Source of the DNA: an uncultured Prevotellaceae bacterium
GTDB lineage: Bacteria; Bacteroidota; Bacteroidia; Bacteroidales; Bacteroidaceae
Length of the DNA stretch: 17,298 nt
Direction of reading: 5' to 3'
NCBI GenBank assembly: GCA_937900485.1
Contig: CALCEL010000066.1
Span: 1 to 17,298 of the forward strand
This document shows, in pieces, positions 1 through 5,684 of this stretch; the first letter of the stretch is position 1; each line of letters begins with the position of its first letter. Under the pieces are notes generated by a model, which did not search any database, was not told the origin of the DNA, and saw only the letters and a program-made list of their open reading frames with translations. Both the position numbers and the translations under genes were made by a program.

Positions 1-1299
1 GGGCTTATCGTGACATCGCCTCCCTATTGGCAGTTGAAAGACTATGGTTCAGACAGTCAGATTGGTTTCAATCAGAGCTATGAAGATTATATCAATCATC
101 TAAATTTGGTGTGGAGAGAGTGTCACAGAATCTTACAACCTGGATGTCGGCTATGCATCAATATTGGCGATCAGTTTGCTCGAACAGCCTATTATGGACG
201 ATACAAGATAGTTCCTATCCATAGCGAAGTTATTCGTTTCTGTGAAACTATTGGTTTCGACTACATGGGTACGATAATCTGGCAAAAGCAAACCACGATG
301 CATACAACTGGAGGGCAAAGGGTGATGGGCAGTTATCCTTATCCACGTGGAGGCATCGTAAAAGTAGACTATGAGAACATTCTGCTTTTCAAGAAACAAG
401 GTAAAGCAGCTTCAGTAACTAAAGATAGAAGAGAGGTTTCTAAACTGACAGATGAGGAATGGAACTCTTACTTCTCTTCTCACTGGAATTTTCCTGGTGC
501 AAAGCAATCGGAGCATATTGCAGTCTTCCCAGAAGAACTGCCCAAGAGACTAATCAAAATGTTCTCGTTTGTAGGTGACACTGTGTGCGATCCATTTATG
601 GGTAGCGGAACAACGGCTTTGGCGGCAATGAAGTTAGGAAGAAATTCTGTTGGCTATGAAATCAATCGTGACTTTCGCCGTTACTACCACGAAAAACTAA
701 TTAAAGGTTTAGGCTACAGCCATTTTGAATTTTATGACGAAAATAGCCCTGTCAATACTCTTCAACTGCTGAATGCATTGCCATATTTGTTTGTTGACGT
801 ACACCAATTAAAACGGCATGTTGATGTAAAGCAGCAGACATACGGTTCTAAGTTTGAAATTGACTCCAAAGAAAAAGAGAAGAATAAGAAATTCCTGCAA
901 AAAAATGATTCTGCGGAAGCTACTGTTATGGTGAACCACGCTCGTACAGAACTTCGTAAGAAGATGATAGAGACGGGCATCTGTTATCTGCGTGCGGGCG
1001 ATTCAAAAGGATCGCTGTTAGTAACACCAGGCTTCGAACGGTTGGGATATGTTTTGCTGCATACAAATGGGGAAGAAGCGCAGATGTTCAAGTTAAAGAC
1101 CAAAGGACATTTCCAGATTTGGACGCGTGAGACTCTACAGAAATATGGGTTCGATCCTCAGTGTGCTCGCTATTACATAGTGCTGCACTTTAATGCAGAC
1201 AAACCAATTACGATCAAAAAGAGGTTAGAACTTAAAGAAAATAAAAATACTTTTCGTGCAAAAATTAAGCCATTAAGGGATTTTATGGGGATAAAGTAA
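1..1299 (+). CDS. DNA methyltransferase, class beta (likely N4-cytosine or N6-adenine), 5' end outside the window
   Basis: S-adenosylmethionine-dependent methylation of an exocyclic amino group in DNA. The frame is open from base 1 (GLIV before TSPPYW), so the true start lies upstream; the GTG at 10 is not a convincing start. Numbering from that GTG, the catalytic motif IV is SPPYW (residues 3-7) and the AdoMet-binding motif I is DPFMGSGTT (194-202), preceded by the motif X-like stretch HIAVFPEELPKRLI (169-182). Motif IV before motif I is the class-beta order; SPPY rather than DPPY favours N4-cytosine, though N6-adenine is possible. Residues from about 240 to 429 form an extension that I do not recognise, ending in basic residues. 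No restriction enzyme gene is visible, but the upstream side is cut off. Codon use is more AT-rich than in the rest of the window, which hints at horizontal transfer. Confidence 0.88.
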   Translation, partial: GLIVTSPPYWQLKDYGSDSQIGFNQSYEDYINHLNLVWRECHRILQPGCRLCINIGDQFARTAYYGRYKIVPIHSEVIRFCETIGFDYMGTIIWQKQTTMHTTGGQRVMGSYPYPRGGIVKVDYENILLFKKQGKAASVTKDRREVSKLTDEEWNSYFSSHWNFPGAKQSEHIAVFPEELPKRLIKMFSFVGDTVCDPFMGSGTTALAAMKLGRNSVGYEINRDFRRYYHEKLIKGLGYSHFEFYDENSPVNTLQLLNALPYLFVDVHQLKRHVDVKQQTYGSKFEIDSKEKEKNKKFLQKNDSAEATVMVNHARTELRKKMIETGICYLRAGDSKGSLLVTPGFERLGYVLLHTNGEEAQMFKLKTKGHFQIWTRETLQKYGFDPQCARYYIVLHFNADKPITIKKRLELKENKNTFRAKIKPLRDFMGIK

Positions 1300-1379
1300 T
1301 GTTTGCACAGATTTCAATGTGGTACAGGAGCAAACGGGCAACGAAGAACCTAAGTATTGGCTTTCAATCTGCACAAACA
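1300..1379. repeat. Imperfect 14-bp inverted repeat just after the methyltransferase stop
   Basis: TGTTTGCACAGATT at 1300-1313 faces AATCTGCACAAACA at 1366-1379. The arms match at 12 of 14 positions, with a symmetric two-base mismatch in the middle. The 52-nt loop and the lack of a T-run argue against a simple terminator. It may be an element end or a protein-binding site. Confidence 0.5.
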
Positions 1380-1407
1380 CAAAGGTATGTGCCATTCTGG
1401 GCATAGG

Positions 1408-1531
1408 GTATGTAACTGGTATGTAACTGGAGGCATGTTTTTATAGAAGAGTGGCTTTTGAAAGTGCCGATAAATAAAGGGATTCCCAGTTGTGAATAGT
1501 ATGTAACTGGTATGTAACCTGCATGTAACTG
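1408..1531. repeat. Five 11-bp direct repeat units in two clusters (GTATGTAACTG)
   Basis: Two exact head-to-tail units lie at 1408-1418 and 1419-1429. Three more lie at 1499-1509 (exact), 1510-1520 (GTATGTAACCT) and 1521-1531 (GCATGTAACTG). The 11-bp period places each unit on the same face of the DNA helix, as expected for cooperative protein binding or iteron-like sites. No gene overlaps them convincingly. A minus-strand open frame across them is only the translation of the repeats. Confidence 0.75.
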
Positions 1532-1620
1532 AGAGAGGGGAAATGATATTGACTATGGCACTTATGTTTGGTGGTAAGGCAAACAATATATGTAAAGAGG
1601 CACAAATAGTCCATAGAAAG

Positions 1621-1652
1621 TTTGGGCATTTGCGGATTCTTTTGTACCTTTG
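1621..1652 (+). promoter_or_regulatory. Bacteroidetes-type promoter, also matching an integration core
   Basis: TTTG at 1621-1624 and TACCTTTG at 1645-1652 match the Bacteroidetes -33 (TTTG) and -7 (TAnnTTTG) elements with 20 bp between them. Transcription would start near 1658 and run rightward through the inverted repeat at 1722-1756 towards 1843. GTACCTTTGC at 1644-1653 also fits the CTnDOT-family attachment core GTANNTTTGC. The two consensus sequences overlap, so sequence alone cannot separate them. Confidence 0.55.
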
Positions 1653-1721
1653 CAACCAGTAAGAGCGTTCTTTGGATTTGTGTAAAACGTGTAGGAATAT
1701 GTAAGTCCTCTCGTTTCCAAA

Positions 1722-1756
1722 GTGTTACCGGTCTTATTTTGTCTTATAGGTAACAC
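1722..1756. repeat. 8-bp perfect inverted repeat enclosing two GTCTTAT copies
   Basis: GTGTTACC at 1722-1729 pairs with GGTAACAC at 1749-1756. The 19-nt interior holds GTCTTAT twice (1731-1737 and 1741-1747). Direct copies of TTTCCAAA flank the structure at 1714-1721 and 1762-1769. It could be a leader hairpin downstream of the promoter at 1621-1652, or a recombinase core site with flanking arms. Confidence 0.6.
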
Positions 1757-1842
1757 GCTGATTTCCAAAAGAATTTAAGAATTAGTATCGTTTTCGACTG
1801 TACTCTTCAGATAACACGGAAAAGCTCACACAAACGAGAAAC

Positions 1843-3225
1843 ATGCTCACACAGCGTATCTTCGCTTATCACGGCAAATCACAGCTGGCATCTAAGGGCA
1901 CCATACGTATTGACATACGTAACTTACACGACGGAGACAAAGCTGGAATCTGCATCCTGCAAGATCCTTACGCAGCTATCGCAGTGGAGAAGAAAGACGG
2001 AGAGACACGCATTGTCTGGTGGCAAGATCAGCTGACGGAGAATGACGGCTTTAGTCCTGAACAAGAGTTTGTCGTCAGTGACATCGACAGCGTGATTTAC
2101 CTGAGGGCCTCCATAACTTACGGTACGAGCAAGACTCAGTTCTACTACTCTACAGACAACATCACATATAAGGCTTTAGGCTCACAGACAAGACTTAAAT
2201 ACAACTTGTCTGTATTCGTAGGAGCACGCTTCGGTTTGTTCTGCTACAATAATAGACAAAACACGGAAGATGAGAAGAGCTACGCTGACTTCGACTGGTT
2301 CTCCACTGAGGAACAATACGACGAGAGCACGTTCTACCCTGAGTCTTTCGATGGATACAATGAGGACATGCTGACGGCAGAAAGCATTGAGTTCACAAAC
2401 AATAACCTGGAACTGATGCTGGGCAACGGCGTTCCACTCTATCTCATCGCCACATTCGCTGACGGACATAAGGAGGACATATCATCAAGAGCTAAGTACA
2501 GCATCGAGAATGAGGAGTTGGTAAGCATCAACAACGGAAATATCTATGGACAGAAAGAAGGAGACACGAATATCACCGCCACCTTCACTGACATAATGGG
2601 TAACACTCACCAGAGAACGTTGTCTGCTCACGTCACCTTCTTCCCGTTTAGCAACGAGCACATCAACACGTCTTTGTTCAGCCAAGGTTCTTACGATGAG
2701 ACAACCCACACATTCAGACCTGGACAATGGGGACAGATGGGATGGGAGTACACCAACGGCGCAGACATGTCAGGCTACAGATACCTTGTGATAAAACTCA
2801 AGAAAGCGCAGACGTGTGGAGCGCACATCAACATCTTCACCGCCAACAGCATATGGAGCGACTGCTACTCCTCTGCCGATTTCAACAGCAAGAAACTAAT
2901 CGTCGTTGATCTGCAGAACGCAACGTACACTAGCGGTTCGAAGAAAGGACAGAAACTGGAGACAAATAAAATACACATTGTCTGCTTCTGGGGAAACGGC
3001 AACGGCACTATTCTTGTTGAAGACATGTATCTCACTAATAACAGAGACTACTCACGTGAGGAGACAACGGACATTGACATAGTCAATTCGGCTGACGTGA
3101 GCACTCACCAGATATACACACTGTCAGGACAAAGGATATGGAGTTCAACAAGTAGCAGTCAATCTGCCAGCACACTTCCTAAGGGAATATATATAATGGA
3201 CGGAAAGAAAATATTAATCAAATAA
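1843..3225 (+). CDS. 5'-truncated GH43-like hydrolase: ConA-like domain, Big domain, CBM-like domain and sorting-type tail
   Basis: This appears to be the C-terminal part of a secreted GH43 xylosidase/arabinosidase. Residues 1-155 look like the concanavalin-A-like domain that follows the GH43 catalytic propeller (DGDKAGICILQDPYAAI at 30-46, ARFGLFCYN at 128-136, SYADFDWFS at 146-154). Residues about 177-266 resemble a bacterial Ig-like (Big_2) domain. Residues about 272-398 resemble a beta-sandwich carbohydrate-binding module. The last 40 residues (YTLSGQR at 425-431, then LPKGIYIMDGKK) resemble a type IX secretion sorting tail or the related Prevotella C-terminal motif. There is no signal peptide and no catalytic domain. 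Family-like sequence continues upstream of the ATG (FRLYSSDNTEKLTQTRN, from about 1792) until an in-frame stop at 1783-1785, so the ATG is probably not the natural start and the gene is probably a remnant. It could still be transcribed from the promoter at 1621. Confidence 0.75.
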   Translation: MLTQRIFAYHGKSQLASKGTIRIDIRNLHDGDKAGICILQDPYAAIAVEKKDGETRIVWWQDQLTENDGFSPEQEFVVSDIDSVIYLRASITYGTSKTQFYYSTDNITYKALGSQTRLKYNLSVFVGARFGLFCYNNRQNTEDEKSYADFDWFSTEEQYDESTFYPESFDGYNEDMLTAESIEFTNNNLELMLGNGVPLYLIATFADGHKEDISSRAKYSIENEELVSINNGNIYGQKEGDTNITATFTDIMGNTHQRTLSAHVTFFPFSNEHINTSLFSQGSYDETTHTFRPGQWGQMGWEYTNGADMSGYRYLVIKLKKAQTCGAHINIFTANSIWSDCYSSADFNSKKLIVVDLQNATYTSGSKKGQKLETNKIHIVCFWGNGNGTILVEDMYLTNNRDYSREETTDIDIVNSADVSTHQIYTLSGQRIWSSTSSSQSASTLPKGIYIMDGKKILIK

Positions 3226-3284
3226 ACATAATACTAGTAATCTTAAATTAATCATTCTATCACCATTTTTTAACCGTTAAGTGT

Positions 3285-3302
3285 AGTGTATAAAGATACA
3301 CT
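3285..3302 (+). repeat. Small hairpin before the terminator
   Basis: AGTGTAT at 3285-3291 pairs with ATACACT at 3296-3302 across a 4-nt loop. It stands 7 bases upstream of the main terminator stem and may form a tandem structure with it. Confidence 0.5.
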
Positions 3303-3309
3303 ATCGTGT

Positions 3310-3344
3310 CCCCATCACAATTACTTGTGATGGGGATTTTCCTG
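3310..3344 (+). terminator. Rho-independent terminator of the GH43-like gene
   Basis: CCCCATCACAA at 3310-3320 pairs perfectly with TTGTGATGGGG at 3325-3335 across the loop TTAC, followed by ATTTT. The 11-bp GC-containing stem 85 bases after the stop codon is a convincing intrinsic terminator for rightward transcription. Confidence 0.85.
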
Positions 3345-3636
3345 TCGTACATAAAAGAATTCACAGAATGCATTGTAAAAAAACACGCTGATAGTTAATA
3401 ATTGGATAAAAAAGTTCAATGAAGCTATCCGTTATTAATAAAATAGTACTTTCTTTGCAAAAAAATATAATTAGGACAATTGATTGTTATAACAGTACAA
3501 GATAACGTATCATTGCTAATGACGGTGCGTCGTTGATTAGACAATGTGAATAACCAAACCTTTCAACTCCGACATTCAAACGACACGAGGTTATACCTCA
3601 TTTTTTAACCAACAAATAAAATACTAATCAAGACAA
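3336..3636. other. Non-coding spacer with a weak promoter-like sequence
   Basis: No gene is visible. TTTCTTTG at 3450-3457 resembles the Bacteroidetes -7 box (TAnnTTTG) with one base wrong, and no clear TTTG lies about 20 bases upstream. If active, it would transcribe the short frame at 3637 after a leader of about 180 bases. Confidence 0.4.
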
Positions 3637-3735
3637 ATGAAAAAATCTATTCTATTCATTACGGCAACATTATCTTTATGTTCCGCATTTGGACAGACAT
3701 CAAAAGAAAAACTTCCGGAATTACCACCAAGATAA
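3637..3735 (+). pseudogene. Orphan signal peptide, 32 codons, probable gene relic
   Basis: The frame reads MKKSILFITATLSLCSAFGQ and then 12 polar residues before the stop: a textbook Bacteroidetes export signal (basic start, hydrophobic core, cleavage near AFGQ) with almost no mature protein. Another frame overlapping its end reads SGITTKITCPEKI and then PFTSCVVFRVE before a stop at 3786-3788; this looks like the last strand of a beta-sandwich protein. I infer the collapsed remains of a secreted protein gene, with its middle deleted and a frameshift. A genuine secreted 12-residue peptide cannot be excluded. Confidence 0.4.
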
Positions 3736-3797
3736 CATGTCCTGAGAAAATCCCGTTCACTTCATGCGTTGTGTTCCGTGTGGAATGATAACATATA

Positions 3798-3843
3798 AAG
3801 CATAAAAAATGTCAGCAGAGATTTGCTGACATTTTTTATGCTT
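3798..3843. terminator. Bidirectional terminator, 20-bp perfect stem
   Basis: The arm at 3798-3817 (AAGCATAAAAAATGTCAGCA) is matched perfectly by its complement at 3824-3843, with a 6-nt loop. The outer part of the stem is A-rich on one side and T-rich on the other, so each strand ends in a T-run. It serves the short rightward relic and the leftward polymerase/YolD-like pair whose last stop is at 3860. Confidence 0.85.
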
Positions 3844-3859
3844 ACACCTCAACCGACTG

Positions 3860-4174
3860 TCACTGCTCGTCAGAAGATTCCTCATGCTCTTCGTCCACCT
3901 TCTTTATTATAGACTCATATCCTGTCAGCGCAGCGAAAGGAGCGAACTGAGCAGCCCGTGCCTTCATCGACATCGGCTTATGATTCTTAGAGACATGATG
4001 AGGCATGTCAATAATATCCCCGTACAAACGCATCACCTCATCATCATTATCATAATCCAATAATCCCATAACATGACACATTATATTAAACTTGTTCACC
4101 GTAGCTCTTTCATACTCACGCCTTATGCCCACCGATCTGAGAGTTACGTTCGATAGCAGTGGCTCCTTCGTCAA
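3860..4174 (-). CDS. YolD-like small protein paired with the Y-family polymerase
   Basis: Residues about 52-86 carry the block DIIDMPHHVS, then MSMKARAAQFAPFAALTGYE. This block is typical of the YolD-like small proteins that sit next to UvrX/UmuC-like polymerase genes in Firmicutes and some Bacteroidetes. Their exact biochemical role is not established; a link to translesion synthesis is inferred from gene pairing. The C-terminus is acidic (DEEHEESSDEQ). The longest frame overlaps the end of the polymerase gene by 59 bases. Later starts are possible, at the GTG at 4097-4099 or the ATG at 4079-4081, which would remove the overlap, so the N-terminus is uncertain. The overlap or tight spacing implies co-transcription and possibly coupled translation. 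Confidence 0.75.
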   Translation of the reverse strand: MTKEPLLSNVTLRSVGIRREYERATVNKFNIMCHVMGLLDYDNDDEVMRLYGDIIDMPHHVSKNHKPMSMKARAAQFAPFAALTGYESIIKKVDEEHEESSDEQ

Positions 4175-5612
4175 AATTCAGTCCTCGCAGTATGGCATTG
4201 TTGCCGAACCTCTGTTTTATGGACAGTCGCGCCTGCTGAATACGTCTTTCCTTCTCCAGAGACTCATCCTCCTTCTTTTTCTTTTCCATGACCTCCTCGT
4301 AATCATCAAAGAGACTCAGTTGAATCGGCTTAGTCTTCTTTCTCGCCACATCTTCGTAGACAAGATGATTAGCCGTGATATTCAGTCTTCGTATCGTCAG
4401 TGTAGGATTTACTATACGTTTATACAAAGACGCCACAGCCTCCATTATGATCTTAGCAGAAGAAGACAGAGTCTTCAGGTTCACCGTTCCGTGTGCCGGT
4501 TTTGGCACTTTCCTGCCGTAGTGGTCGTACACCACAGCCCCGTCATATCCAGAATCCGTGATACTTGTCCTGTCATATCCTACCGACAACACGAGCTGGT
4601 CAGTCACCAGTCTTTTCTCCACAAGATCCAGAGCTATAGCGTCAGCCATCTCCCGCACCACCGTCAGCGCTTTCCTGAAGTCATAAGGACAAGAGAGGAC
4701 CTGTCCGTTACTTACGGAACGAGTCTCAGGCTTATACGCCTTCACGAGGTCAATGGTACATGGTTCCCATCCCCACGCATGGTCGATAATAAGCTCCGCA
4801 TTCACGCCAAACAGTCGATACAGGAATTCCTCATTCTCCAAAGAAACACGTGCAATCTTTCCCATCGTGTCGATACCATATGGAGCGAGTTTTTCGGCGA
4901 TGCCGGAGCCTATTCTCCAAAACTTAGTCAGCGGCTTATAGTCCCACAACGTTCTCCGGTATTTATTCTCGTCCAGTTCAGCTATCCTCACTCCATCCTT
5001 ATCCGCCGGCACATGCTTAGCCACGATATCCATAGCCACCTTACACAGATACATGTTGGTGCCGATGCCTGCGGTAGCCGTGATGCCCGTATTACTCAGC
5101 ACGTCCTTAATAATTGTCATGGCAAGCTCATGTGCCGTCATCTTGTAACTGCGGAGATAAGACGTCACGTCCATAAACACCTCGTCTATACTATATACAT
5201 GAATATCCTCAGATGAGATATACTTAAGGTAAGTACTGTACACGTTTGCGCTCATCTCCATGTATCGCGCCATGCGAGGTTTGGCGACGATATATTCAAC
5301 CTCATAGTCATGGTTATCAGTAATGACTCTCGATGAATAAGACTTGCCGCTGAGAGAGCCGCCGGCACATCTTCTTCTCTCGCCGTTGACCTCTCTCACC
5401 CTCTGCACCACCTCAAACAGTCTTGCCCTGCCTCCAATACCGAAACTTTTCAGAGAAGGAGACACGGCGAGACAGATGGTATTCTCGGTACGACTCTCAT
5501 CAGCGACCACGAGATTAGTGTCCAGAGGGTCAAGTCCCCTGTCCACACATTCAACTGAAGCATAGAAAGACTTCAGGTCTATCGCAATATATGTTCTCTC
5601 CGTCGTACCCAT
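4116..5612 (-). CDS. Y-family (UmuC/UvrX/DinB-like) translesion DNA polymerase
   Basis: Error-prone polymerase that copies damaged templates. The catalytic aspartate lies in IDLKSFYASVE (Asp12), with the second acidic pair in YSIDEVF (Asp143 and Glu144). AGIGTNMYLCKVAMD (181-195) is the conserved palm segment. A helix-hairpin-helix-like thumb follows (WRIGSGIAEKLAPYGI, 232-247), then a little-finger domain. QLSLF at 431-435 is a good sliding-clamp-binding motif. The C-terminus has a charged helical stretch (about 440-465) and ends in GATAIERNSQIGGHKA, a tail that I associate with the clade found beside YolD-like genes. It starts at an ATG 72 bases after the outer membrane protein gene; TACCTTTA at 5637-5644 (minus strand) is a promoter candidate. 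No UmuD gene and no recognisable LexA box are visible. It is full length (498 residues) with all catalytic residues present. Confidence 0.92.
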   Translation of the reverse strand: MGTTERTYIAIDLKSFYASVECVDRGLDPLDTNLVVADESRTENTICLAVSPSLKSFGIGGRARLFEVVQRVREVNGERRRCAGGSLSGKSYSSRVITDNHDYEVEYIVAKPRMARYMEMSANVYSTYLKYISSEDIHVYSIDEVFMDVTSYLRSYKMTAHELAMTIIKDVLSNTGITATAGIGTNMYLCKVAMDIVAKHVPADKDGVRIAELDENKYRRTLWDYKPLTKFWRIGSGIAEKLAPYGIDTMGKIARVSLENEEFLYRLFGVNAELIIDHAWGWEPCTIDLVKAYKPETRSVSNGQVLSCPYDFRKALTVVREMADAIALDLVEKRLVTDQLVLSVGYDRTSITDSGYDGAVVYDHYGRKVPKPAHGTVNLKTLSSSAKIIMEAVASLYKRIVNPTLTIRRLNITANHLVYEDVARKKTKPIQLSLFDDYEEVMEKKKKEDESLEKERRIQQARLSIKQRFGNNAILRGLNFDEGATAIERNSQIGGHKA

Positions 5613-5636
5613 GTGAAAAGACTCTGTAATTCGCTG

Positions 5637-5644
5637 TAAAGGTA
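5637..5644 (-). promoter_or_regulatory. Possible -7 box for the Y-family polymerase gene
   Basis: On the minus strand TACCTTTA matches TAnnTTTG at all but the last base and lies 25 bases upstream of the start codon. No clear TTTG is found at the expected -33 distance. No terminator separates the polymerase from the outer membrane protein gene upstream, so read-through is also possible. Confidence 0.3.
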
Positions 5645-5684
5645 CGCAAAAAACACATCCTTTCAGTCGGGAAGACGAGAAAAA

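Larger units (their letters stand above)
1300..1842. other. Repeat-rich non-coding stretch between the methyltransferase and the GH43 remnant
   Basis: I see no credible gene in these 543 bases. They contain, in order, an imperfect inverted repeat, two clusters of 11-bp repeats, a promoter and integration-core-like sequence, an 8-bp inverted repeat, and from about 1786 sequence that reads in frame into the GH43-like protein downstream. The arrangement suggests the edge of an inserted segment. Confidence 0.6.

Noticed and set aside
1350..1768. Minus-strand open frames across the repeat region
   Set aside because: Their repeated peptides (VTYQLHT, VTCRLHT) are translations of the 11-bp repeats, with no signs of a real protein.
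4092..5216. 374-codon open frame on the plus strand
   Set aside because: It is antisense to the well-supported Y-family polymerase and its translation is low-complexity, rich in Arg, His and Ser.
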